NCBI GenBank assembly: GCA_033725935.1
Contig: MU867157.1
Location: 1-29,390, forward strand
Reading direction: 5' to 3'
DNA length: 29,390 nt
Origin: Cladorrhinum sp. PSN259
Taxonomy: Eukaryota; Ascomycota; Sordariomycetes; Sordariales; Podosporaceae
Numbering within the stretch: the stretch's first letter is position 1; the number at the start of each line of letters is the position of its first letter. Under the pieces are notes generated by a model. The model ran no database searches. It saw only the letters and a program-made list of their open reading frames with translations, and was not told where the DNA came from. The position numbers and the translations under genes were made by a program. Of this stretch, positions 17,017-27,080 are shown in pieces.

Positions 17017-20000
17017 TTCCATACCGACGGATCATAACTCGTATTAGGAGGCTGCGAGCCGGATCTAATAAAAAGACCTCCATAGCGCATTACGAAACGG
17101 TCGCTAGAGCTATAGTACTAGGTAACGAAAACGCCTTAATTATAGAAGTTCGATAGATAGACTCTAAAGGAAAGGAGTACTGAGCTATTATAGTAATCGA
17201 CTTAGGGAGCATGATCAATATTATTAATCCTTCGTTTATAAATAAAATAAGGATGCTATAGGTCAAGAAGAAATAACCTTACCGAATAAGGACTTACGAA
17301 GGGCAAATGGCCAGTTATAATGGTAGAATCAGTTTATAGGAAACGACACTCTTAATTACGGTAGATAATGACCAGTAGGAAGTGAATTTTAATATCCTAC
17401 CTATAGGTCCCAAATACGATATAATTTTAGGATATCTGTAATTAAAGAAATATAATCCGGATATCGACTGGGAGAATGGCCATCTTAACTCTAGGCTTAA
17501 TATTAAACGGATGAATAAAGCAGAACTGGATAGGGCTCCTAGGTGCCTAGAGGAATAAAAGATCCCTTACGAGCAAATAAGATATATAAGTTACGATAAG
17601 CTAATATTAATTAATAAAGGAAGATTTAAGAAGGGACCCTCGTATCCTAAAAAATTAGAATAATAGGTAATATATATTAGATTAAAGAAATTAGAGGATA
17701 ACCCGAGTGATGACCCGGGATATAAACTTCCTAAGGAAAAGGAAGACCTTAGTAATATTCCGAGGGAATATTATAGTTTTACCGTCTTTAGATATAAGAT
17801 AAAGAACGAGCTCCCCGCAAGAACCTCTTTCGATTACGAGATTCGATTAAAGGAAGGAGCTAAATTGCGATATTATAAAGCATATTACCTAAGACTACGA
17901 TAGGACTAGGCATTATAAGAATATATTAAGGAGAACTTACTAAAAGGGTTTATTCGGAAGTCGCAAAATAAAGCGGCTTATCCTATTTTATTTATGCCTA
18001 AAAAAAGGACAATAGACTTAAGGCTTATAGTTAATTATAGCTAACTAAATAAGGAAATAATCAAAAATAGATATCCGCTGCCGCTTATTAGGGAGATAAA
18101 GGACAGACTAGCTAATGCCTAATAGTTTAGTCGTCTTAATCTTCCGATAGCCTTTAGCCACATCCGGATTAAAGAGGGGGACGAGTGGAAAACAGCTTTC
18201 AGGACTCGCTACGGGCACTTTAAGTACCAGGTTATGCCTTTTAGACTCACCAACGCCCCGGCGACATTCCAAAGCATAATCGACCATACCCTACGCCCCT
18301 ATCTAGATCGATTTGCCTTTATATACTTAGACGATATCTTAATCTATTCCAAGACGCTCGAAAAGCACCAGGAACACATACGACAGATTTTACAGACGCT
18401 ACAAGACGCGGGATTATCAGTAAATCCACGCAAGAGCGAATTCCACGTACAGAAAACAATTTTTCTTAGATTCAAGATCTCTCCAAGAAAAATCCGAATA
18501 AAACCAGCCAAGATTGCAGCAATCAGGGACTAGCCGACACCAACGAACCAAAAAGAAATTAGGATATTTATTAAATTCATTAACTTTTACAGATCCTTTA
18601 TCAAAGGATTCGGCAAGATTGCCAAACCCCTACACGAGCTCACTGGCAAAGGACATCCATTTAAATGGAAACAAGAACAACAAGACGCCTTCGACCAGCT
18701 TAAAAAAGCTATTAATAGCAAGCCAATACTACGGATGCCAGATTTCAGCAGACTTTGCCATAGGAGCAAAGCTTTACCAATACTTCGACGACGGGCGACA
18801 CCCCGTAGGATTCGTTTCGAAGAAAATCTCTGGACCAGTATTCAATTACCTAATCTATAACAAGGAGCTCATAGCCGTCATCGAGGCATTCGATAAATGG
18901 AGACCTTATCTCAGTAAGACTAAGGAACCAGTGGATATTTTTACAGACCACCGGAACTTGAAATACTTCGTCACTAAGGAACTAAGTCCTAGACAAGTAC
19001 GATAGGCAGAATTCCTAGCCCCCTTTAATTTCCGTATCTATTATATTAAGGGAAAGGAAAATGCTAGAGTAAATGCGCTTAGTAGAAGACCCGACCATAA
19101 GGGCAATAAGAAGTACGACGTAGTACCACTTTTCAAGGAAAAAGACGGAACCTTAGAATACGTAATTCAGATCTGGGAGGATTACGCCAGAACCTACCAT
19201 ATAGAGTGGGAAGATTACGAATTTTAGGCCAAACGACGAGACGTCGACGTAGATGAAATAAAAGAACTGGAATTACGGGTAAGACCCGAGGATAACGACC
19301 TAGTATAATACCTTAATAAAATATACGTACTAATAGACAAGAGACAAGCGTACGTTACTAAGCTGCACGAAGATAAACTTAGAGGACACCCAGGCATTAA
19401 GAAGACGTTCGAACGCGTATAATAATACTACGCGTTCCTAAAGATAAAGAAGGTAGTAAAAGAAATGGTTAGAGAATGCGAAATATGCATTAAGAGTAAG
19501 GCGGCAAGACATAAGCCGTATAGACTACTCGAACCTCTCCCTACCGCAGAACGAGCATAAGGATCCATATCGATAGACTTTATTACTAAGCTCCCCGACT
19601 CAACGGTACCAGATAGAACAGACGTTAAATACGACTCTATCTAGGTAATAGTTAATAGACTCACTAAGTGGGCCTATTTCATACCCTTCAGAGAAACTAC
19701 TACGGCAGAACAACTAGCCTACCACTTCGAACGGAATATCGTAAGCCAGCACAGGTTACCAGATAACATTACCTCGGACAAAGATAAGTTATTCACATCC
19801 AAGTTTTAGCAAGCCTTAATAAAATAACTGGACGTTAAATCCAAGCTCTCGACCGCGTTCTACCCCCAGACTAATAAACAGACCGAACGACTTAACCAGG
19901 TTATTAAACAATACCTTCGGTATTACATTAACTTCGAACAGGACAATTAGGTTAACCTATTACTAACAGCATAATTAGCATATAACTCTAGCAGCACAGA

Positions 20001-20691
20001 GTTAACGAATATATCACCATTCTTCGCTAATTACGGGTATTAGCCAGAGCTACGTCAGGGACCAATAGCTAATATACCTAGAGCAGCGGTACGTGTAGGA
20101 CGGTTATAAGAAATGCACGATATGTTGAAAGAAATACTCGAATTCGTCCGGGAACGAATGCGTATCTACTACGATAAATATAGGGTCGAGGGACCTCCCC
20201 TCGAGGAGGGAGATAAAGTGTTTTTTTTTACACGTAACCTCTACACGAAACGACTAAGCAGGAAACTCGATTTTAAGAAAATCGGACTGTTTAAAATTAA
20301 GAGAAAAGTTTCGATATCAAACTATAAACTTATCCTACCCGATTCCATAAGAGTACGAACCAAAGTATTCCACATTTCCCTACTTAAACCCATACTAAAA
20401 AGAGCCAGACTCAAGACGTAGCTCGAGGTAATAAACGACGAAGAAGAATTCGACGTCGAAAATATCCTAAATTCCCGAATCAGTAATAACGAACTTTAAT
20501 ATCTTATTAAATAGCTTAATTACGGACTAGAATCTAATTCGTAAGAACCTATCGATCTTTTAGACTGCTCGGAAAAGCTCCAGCAATTCTACCGACAGAA
20601 CCCAGATCGACTTAGGATACAAAATTTAGATCTAGGTCCGACCAGTCAACCCTTAAGGAAACAAGCCAGTCGGGATTACCAACGTCCTTAA
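17017..20691 (+). pseudogene. pol: pol of B1 (main part), broken, RNase H deletion
   Basis: The protease, heavily mutated, comes first. RT: an open stretch 18234-18533 starts MPFRLTNAPATFQ and holds Y-L-D-D at 18324-18335. At 18752/18753 a 29-bp deletion relative to B2 (13958-13986) removes the V-E-T-D segment, including the first catalytic Asp of RNase H, and shifts the frame; the remainder (DFAIGAKLYQYFDDGRHP...) is open to 19005 in the new frame. The integrase keeps IDFITKLPD, S-D-K-D (Arg to Lys) and QTERLN. The stretch 20113-20421 covers the integrase C-terminus, followed by a chromodomain at about 20449-20600; the stop TAA is at 20689-20691. With both the frameshift and several TAG/TAA it is dead. 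Confidence 0.92.
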
Positions 20692-21199
20692 AGGATAACG
20701 GAGGATAGCCGTCCCCTAAGACTAAAAACTCCAATTCCGGAATAGCCGAAATAACCGCCTCTTCCTATTCCAATCTCTCCAACTCCTCCACAAAATCCAC
20801 ACCACGAGAAAGAGCCCGCGCCATCTTCGCAGTCCATTTTCGCTTCTAAAGACGCAACCGGTTAATTTTCGCGTCTAGAGTAGCACGCGCTACCTCCGCT
20901 TCCTCCATTTCAGCTTCCAGCCTATCATGCTAGGAAACTATTTTACAAAGCTATTGCACCGATACCCCTAAGGCATTATATAAGGCTTGGTTATTTTGAA
21001 TATATGCCGCGTAGCGAAAGGACGATATAGGCGAAGACTCGCATAAAATCGCCTTCCCTTCGCAGTAGGAACACGCGCGCACCATCGTAATAGGGGACCG
21101 GAGAACTGCTTCTAAAAGAGCGTTATGCTGTATAGTCCGAACGTAGGGAACGTTAGGTCGAAGGGACTTATAATTCTTCTATATCCTATTAGCAGACAT
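20612..21199 (-). pseudogene. Antisense accessory gene, version II (B1 copy, best preserved)
   Basis: 588 nt, ATG at 21199-21197, TAA at 20614-20612. It begins MSANRI; residues 41-54 read RACSYCEGKAILCE with three Cys in C-X2-C-X6-C spacing, followed by Tyr (TAC/TAT) at 63, 66 and 74, which completes a Zn2Cys6-like C-X2-C-X6-C-X9-C-X2-C-X7-C grid if those Tyr are RIP-made. Residues about 85-125 form a likely coiled coil (RLEAEMEEAE, LDAKINRLRL), then MARALSRGVD and an acidic ELERLE. The C-terminal 40 residues are aliphatic and acidic and overlap pol. About five in-frame stops, all TAG/TAA at positions where Gln is plausible. Shape recalls small fungal Zn2Cys6 regulators; no function is known to me. 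Confidence 0.72.
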
Positions 21200-21262
21200 T
21201 TTAAGGAATTGGATGAAAAGGGAGAACTTACAGTCATAACGACAAATTTCTTAGCGTCAGAA

Positions 21263-21281
21263 AGTCTTCGAGGCAAAGACT
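21263..21281. promoter_or_regulatory. Inverted repeat upstream of the antisense gene (B1)
   Basis: AGTCTTCG-AGG-CAAAGACT; one arm base changed G to A, otherwise the same element as at 598, 16497 and 22741. Confidence 0.45.
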
Positions 21282-21283
21282 AT

Positions 21284-21298
21284 AAAGGAGGGGAAACG
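21284..21298 (+). other. Polypurine tract of B1
   Basis: AAAGGAGGGGAAACG directly before the 3' LTR. Confidence 0.75.
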
Positions 21299-21778
21299 TA
21301 TTACGCCTCGCGCGTAAATCCCCCCGCATACGGACCCTAATACAGGGCATTATAGGGTCTATAGCCAATCACTGGGCCAAGGATAAGAAGACCTATAAGT
21401 CCCAATGCAGCTAATCAGAAGGGACTCGACCGACTCGATATTCGAGTCTATCGAATTATATACAGACCCACCGACTCGACAGACTCGATAGTCGAGTCTC
21501 TCGAATTAGGATACAATATATCTAGAGACATATGTAGATAGCTTCACTATAAGTAAAAGGAGTGCTAGGCACTTCCCATCGTAAGGACTTGGTTCCTTAC
21601 GCAAGCAATACAATCGTTCATTATCTATAATACTCATAAGCGATACTTTATAGAGCTACCTATTAGTTGACAATAATTGACTCCGTCTAAGAGCGTCCCA
21701 CAATCTTCGATTCCCCTATCATATTACCCCAGGCGTACTGCCTTGCAGTCTGAACCCTACCCGGTACAGGTTATAACA
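21299..21778 (+). repeat. 3' LTR of B1 (type III cassette)
   Basis: TATTACGCC...GGTTATAACA, 480 bp, closest to the LTRs of B2 and C and unlike the type II LTR at 7479-7970. Contains intact ACGCAAGCAA at 21599-21608. Confidence 0.92.
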
Positions 21779-22244
21779 ATAGAGTCAACGAATATATCAC
21801 CATTCTTCGCTAATTATAGGTACTAACTAGAGCTATATTAAGGACCAGCAGCAGACGTACCCAGAGCAGCGGTACGTACAGGACGGTTACAGGAAATGCA
21901 CGACATGCTGAAGGAAATATTCGAATTCGTCCGGGAACGAATACGCACGTACTACGATAAACATAAGGTCGAGGGACCTCCCCTCGAAGAGGGAGATAAA
22001 GTGTTTCTTCTTATACGCAACCTCTATACGAAACGACTAAGTAAGAAACTCGATTTTAAGAAAATCGGACCGTTTAAAATTAAGAGGACAGTTTCGATAT
22101 TAAACTATAAACTTATCCTACCCGATTTTATAAGAGTACGAACTAAAGTATTCTATATTTCCCTGCTTAAACCCGTACTAAGAAGAGCCAGACTCGAGAC
22201 GTAGCTTAAGGTAATAGACGACGAAGAAGAGTTCGACGTCGAAG
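21779..22244 (+). pseudogene. Integrase C-terminus/chromodomain start fragment of another copy
   Basis: Equals the B2 stretch starting at 15234: in frame it begins IESTNISPFFANY and continues through the open stretch 21896-22204 (integrase tail, KKIGPFKIKRT with the GPF module, ISLLKP) into EEEFDVE, the start of a chromodomain, where element C interrupts it. The left end meets the LTR of B1 without target duplication; the right end is the insertion point of C (CGAAG at 22240-22244 is the presumed target site). It should resume beyond the right end of C, outside the window. It contains few nonsense codons. Confidence 0.88.
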
Positions 22245-22723
22245 TGTTACAACCTGCACCGGGTAGGGTTCAGACTGCAAGGCAGTACGCCTGGGGTAAT
22301 ATGACAGGGGAATCGAAGGTTGCGGGACGCTCTCAGACGGGATCAATTACTGTTAACTAATAGGTAGCTTTATAAAGTATCGCTTTGAGTATTGTAGATA
22401 ATGAACGATTGTATTGCTTGCGTGAGGAACTAAGTCTTCACGATAAGAAGTGCCTAGCACTTCTCCTACTTATAGTAGAACTATTTATATATGTTTCTAA
22501 GTATATTGTATCCTAACTCGAGAGACTCGACCATCGAGTCTATCGAGTCGGTAGGTCTGTGTGTAATTCGATGGACTCGAATATCGAGTCGGTCGAGTCC
22601 TTTCTAATTGGCTGTATTGGGACTTATGGGTCTTTCCATCCCTGGGCTAGTGATTGGCTATAAACCCTATAATGCCCTGTATTAGAGTCCGTATGCGGGG
22701 GGATTTATGCGCGAGGCATAATA
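22245..22723 (-). repeat. 3' LTR of element C (type III cassette)
   Basis: TGTTACAACC...GGCATAATA, 479 bp; cassette of TCGAGTC/GACTCGA repeats at about 22514-22602. Confidence 0.93.
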
Positions 22724-22738
22724 CGTTTCCCCTCCTCA
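22724..22738 (-). other. Polypurine tract of element C
   Basis: Reads GAGGAGGGGAAACG in element sense directly before the 3' LTR. Confidence 0.75.
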
Positions 22739-22740
22739 AT

Positions 22741-22759
22741 AGTCTTCGCCTTGAAGACT
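22741..22759. promoter_or_regulatory. Inverted repeat upstream of the antisense gene (C)
   Basis: AGTCTTCG-CCT-TGAAGACT; one RIP-type change from the perfect palindrome in A. Lies 63 bp before the antisense ATG. Confidence 0.45.
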
Positions 22760-22822
22760 TTCTGACGCTAAGAAATTTGTCGTTATAACTGTAAGTTCTC
22801 CCTTTTTATCCAATTCCTTAAA

Positions 22823-23410
22823 ATGTCTATTAATAAGGTATAAAAGAATTATAAGTCCCTTTGATCTAACGTTCTTTACGTTCGGACTATATAGCGTAAC
22901 GCTCTTTTAGAAGCAGTTTTCCGGTCCCCGATTACGATAGTACGCGCGTGTTCTTATTGCGAAGGGAAGGCGATTCTATACGAGTCTTCGCCTATATCGT
23001 CCTTTCGCTATACGGCGTATATTCAGGACAATCAAGCCTTATATAATGCCTTGGGGGTATCGGTACGATAGCTTCGTAAAATAGTTTCCTAGTATAATAG
23101 GCTGGAAGCTGAAATAGAGGAAGCGGAGGCAGCGCGTATTGCTCTAGACGCGAAAATCAACCGGTTACGTCTTTAGAAGCGAAAATAGACTGCGAAGATG
23201 GCGCGGGCTCTTTCTCGTGGTATGGATTCTATGGAGGAGTTAGAGAGATTGGAACAGGAAGAGGCGGCCGTTTCGGCTATTCCGGAATTAGAGTTCCTAG
23301 TCTTAGGGGACGGCTATCCCCCGTTATCTTCTAAGGACGTTAGTAATCCCGATTAGCTTATTTCCTTAAGGGTTGATTAGTCGGACCTAGATTTAAATTT
23401 TATATCTTAG
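22823..23410 (+). pseudogene. Antisense accessory gene, version II (C copy, broken)
   Basis: 588 nt, ATG intact. Residues 41-50 read RACSYCEGKA with Cys 43 and 46 (22949-22960); residue 53 is Tyr where B1 has Cys, and 63, 66 and 74 are Tyr as in B1 and B2. The coiled-coil part is well preserved: RLEAEIEEAEAARIALDAKI, then ARALSRGMDSMEELERLEQE. In-frame TAG/TAA number about ten, most at places where Gln or Trp is expected. The final stop is TAG here and TAA in the other copies, so it could itself be a RIP product and the true end might lie further on. Opposite in direction to pol of C and overlapping its last 80 bp. Confidence 0.72.
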
Positions 23411-26400
23411 GTCGATTTAGGTTCTGTCGGTAGAATTGCTAGAGCTTCTTTAAGCAGTCTAAAAGATCGATAGGTTCCTACGAGTTAGATTCTAGTCCGT
23501 AATTAAGCTATTTAATAAGATATTAGAGTTCGTTATTACTGATTTAGGAATCTAGGATATCTTCGACGTCGAATTCTTTTTCGTCGTTAACTACCTCGAG
23601 CTGCGTCTCGAGTCTGGCTCTTCTTAGTGCGGGTTTAAGCAGGGAAATGTGGAATACTTTAGTTCGTACTCTTATAGAATCGGGTAGGATAAGTTTATAG
23701 TTTAATATCGAAATTTTCCTTTTAATTTTAAACGGTCCGATTTTCTTAAAATCGAGTTTTCTGCTTAGTCGTTTCGTGTGGAGGTTACGTATAAGAAGAA
23801 ACACTTTATCTCCCTCCTCGAGGGGAGGTCCCTCGACCTTATATTTATCGTAGTAAATGCGCATTCGTTCCCGGACAAATTCGAGTGTTTCCTTTAGCAT
23901 ATCGTGCATTTCCTATAACCGTCCTGCACGCACCGCTACTCTAAGTACGTCTACTGCTAGTCCTTGACGTAGCTCTGGTTAGTACCCGTAATTAGCGAAG
24001 AATAGTAATATATTCGTTGACTCTATGCTGCTAGAGTTATATGCCAATTGTGCCGTTAGTAATAGGTTAACCTAGTTATCCTGCTTAAAGTTAATGTAGT
24101 ACCGAAGGTATTATTTAATAACCTGGTTAAGTCGTTCGGTCTGTCTATCAGTCTGGGGGTAGAACGCGGTCGAGAGCTTGGATTTGACGTCCAGTCGTTT
24201 TATTAGGGCTTACCAAAACTTAAATATGAATAACTTATCTCTGTCCGAAGTAATATTATCTGGCAACCCGTATTAGCTTACGATATTCCGTTCGAAGTGG
24301 TAGGCTAGTTGTTCTGCCGTAGTGGTTTCTCTAAAGGGTATAAAGTAAGCCCACTTAGTGAGTCTATCAACCACTACCCAGATAGAGTCGTATTTAACGT
24401 CTGTTCCATCTAATACCGTTAAATCGGGGAGTTTGGTAATAAAGTCTATCGATATGGATCCCTATGCTCGTTCTGCGGTAGGGAGCGGTTTGAGTAGTCC
24501 GTACGGCTTATGTCTTGCCGCCTTACTCTTGATGCATATCTCGCATTCTCTGACCATCTCTTTTATTACCTTTTTCATTCTTAGGAACGCGTAGTGTTAT
24601 TATACGCGTTCGAGCGTTTTTTTGATTCCTAGGTGTCCTCTAAGTTTATCTTTATATAGCTTGGTAACATACGCTCGTCTTTTGTCCACTGGTACATATA
24701 CTTTATTAAGGTACTATATTAAGTCATTGTCCTCGGGTCCTACCCGTAACTCCAGTTCTTCCATTTTATCCTTATCGACGTCTCGTCGTTTAGCCTAAAA
24801 TTCGTAATCTTCCCACTCTATATGGTAGGTTCTGGCGCAGTCCTCCCAGATCTGAATTATATATTTTAAGGTTTCGTCTTTTTCCTTAAAAAATGGTACT
24901 GCGTCGTACTTCTTATTGCCCTTATAGTCGGGTCTTTTACTAAGCGTATCTACTCTAGCATTTTCTTTTCCCTTAATATAATGGATACGGAAGTTAAAGG
25001 GGGCTAAGAATTCTGCCTATCGTATTTATTTAGGACTCAGTTCCTTAATAATAAAGTACTTCAAGTTCCGGTAGTCTATAAAAACATCCACTGGCTCCTT
25101 AGTCCCACTAAGATAAGGTCTCCATTCATCGAATGCCTCGATAACGGCCATAAGCTCCTTATCATAAATTAGATAATTGAGTGCTAGTCTAGAGATTTTC
25201 TTCAAAACGAATCCTACGGGGTGTCGCCCGTCGTCGAAGTATTAATAAAGCTCTGCTCCTATAGCAAAGTCTAATATATCCGTCTCGACTTAGAAAGGTC
25301 TGCTGAAATCTAGCATCCGTAGCACTAGTTCGCTACTAATGGCTTTTCTAAGCTAGTCGAAGGCGTCTTATTATTCTTATTTCCACTTAAATAGATATCC
25401 TTCGCCAGTGAGCTCGTGTAGGGGTTTAGCAATCTTACCGAATCCTTTAATAAAGGATCTATAGAAGTTAATAAATCCAATAAATATTCTGACTTTTTTC
25501 TGGTTTATTAGTACCGGCTAGTCCTTAACTGCCGCAATTTTAGCTAGTTCTATTCGGATTTCTCCCGGAGAGATCTCGAATCTAAGAAAAATTATTTTCT
25601 ATACGTGGAATTCGCTCTTATATAGATTCACTAATAATCCCGCGTCTTATAGCGTCTATAAAATCTATCGCACATATTCCTGATACTCCTCAAGCGTCTT
25701 AGAATAAATTAAAATATCGTCTAAATATATAAAGGCAAATCGATCCAGATAGGGGCGTAAGGTATAGTCAATCATGCTTTAGAATATTACCGAGGCGTTA
25801 GTAAGTCTAAAAGGCATAACCTAATACTTAAAGTACCCGTAGCGAGTCCTAAAAGCTATTTTCCACTCGTCCCCTTCCTTAATCCGGATATAGCCAAAGG
25901 CCATCGGAAAATCAAGACGACTAAACTATTAGGCGCCAGCCAGTCTATCCTTCATCTTCTTAATAAGCGGCAGCGGATACCTATTCTTAATTGTTTCCTC
26001 ATTCAGTTGGCGATAATCAACTATAAGCCTTAAGTCTATTATCCCTTTTTTAGGTATAAATAAAATAGGATAGGCCGCTTCATTCTGCGACTCCCGAATA
26101 AACCCTTTTAATAAATTCTCCTTAATATATTCTTATAAGGCCTAGTCTTATCGTGGTCTTAGGTAGTATACTTTATAGTATCGCAATTTGGCTCCTTCCT
26201 TCAGTCGAATTTCGTAGTCGAAAGAGGTTCTTGCGGGGAGCTCGTTCTTCATCTTATGTCTGAAGACGGTAAAACTGTGATATTCCTTTAGAATATTACT
26301 AAAGTCTTCCTTTTCCTTAGGGAATTCGTGCCCCGAGTCGTCACTCGGGTTATCCTCTAGTTTCTTTAGTCTGATATACATTACCTATTATTCTGGTTTT

Positions 26401-27080
26401 TTAGGGTGCGAGGGTCCCTTCTTGGGTCTTCCTCTGTCAGTTGATATTAGCTCGTCGTAGCTTATATGTCTTATTTACTCATAGGGGATCTCTTGTCCCT
26501 CTGGGCACCTGGGAGCCCTATCTAGTTCAGCTTTATTTACCCGTTTAGTATTAAGCCTGGAGTTAAGATGGCTATTCTCCTAGTCGATATCCGGGTTATA
26601 TTTCTTTAACTACGGATATCCTAAAATCATATCGTACTTAAGACCTGTAGGTAGGATATTAAAATTCACTTCCTATAGGTCATTATCTACTATGATCAAG
26701 AATGTTATTTCCCGTGAACTGATTCTACCATTATAACTGGCCATTTACCCTTCGTAAGTCCTTATTCGGTAAGGTTGTTTCTTTTTAACCTACAGTATCC
26801 TTATTTCGTTCATAAACGAAGGATTAATAATGTTAATCGTGCTCCCTAAGTCGATTATTATAATGGCCCGGTACTCCTTTCCTTTGGAGTCTGTCCATCG
26901 AACTTCTACAATTAAGGCGTTCTCGTTACCTAATACTGTAACTCTAGCGACCGTTTCGTAATACGCCATGGAGGTCTTTTTGTTAGATCCGGCTCGCGGC
27001 CTCCTGATGCGAGTTATAATCCGTCGGTGTGGAATTAATCTGATCCACTTGGGCCTAGGGAGGCCCGTTAGCCGTTTCCC
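23331..27080 (-). pseudogene. pol: pol of element C (PR-RT-RNaseH-IN-chromodomain), broken
   Basis: A 3750-nt frame from the slippery site to a TAG at 23333-23331. Its segments include protease D-L-G-S; MYIRLKKLEDN at 26381 leading into the RT start (open 26381-26148); an RT core with Y-L-D-D at 25727-25716; RNase H with an E-T-D motif; integrase core; and 23909-23544 (MHDMLKETLEFVRERMR...GPFKIKRKI...SLLKPAL...EFDVEDILDS), which joins the integrase tail and GPF module to the chromodomain start. The chromodomain continues to about 23400. Gln/Trp codons are commonly TAA/TAG. The plus-strand open stretch at 24358-24594 is only the reverse of the integrase. Confidence 0.92.
27051..27080 (-). promoter_or_regulatory. 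-1 ribosomal frameshift signal (C)
   Basis: GGGAAAC (27080-27074), spacer GGCTAAC, perfect hairpin GGGCCT-CCCT-AGGCCC (27066-27051). Identical in layout to the signals at 4906, 9811 and 12176. Confidence 0.8.

Larger units (their letters stand above)
17017..21778 (+). mobile_element. Element B1, right part (rest of pol, antisense gene, 3' LTR)
   Basis: Continues the pol frame of 9811-9856 with no gap other than the extra target-duplication copy. Total length without B2 is 7140 bp, as expected for the family with one 29-bp loss. RT to RNase H (about 18160-19000) has kept many CA dinucleotides and is the least damaged coding stretch in the window. Ends with a type III LTR that does not match the type II LTR at its other end. 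Confidence 0.88.

Noticed and set aside
24358..24594. Open frame opposite to the integrase (also 14662-14862)
   Set aside because: It is the reverse complement of conserved integrase sequence; no independent features, and its length varies between copies.
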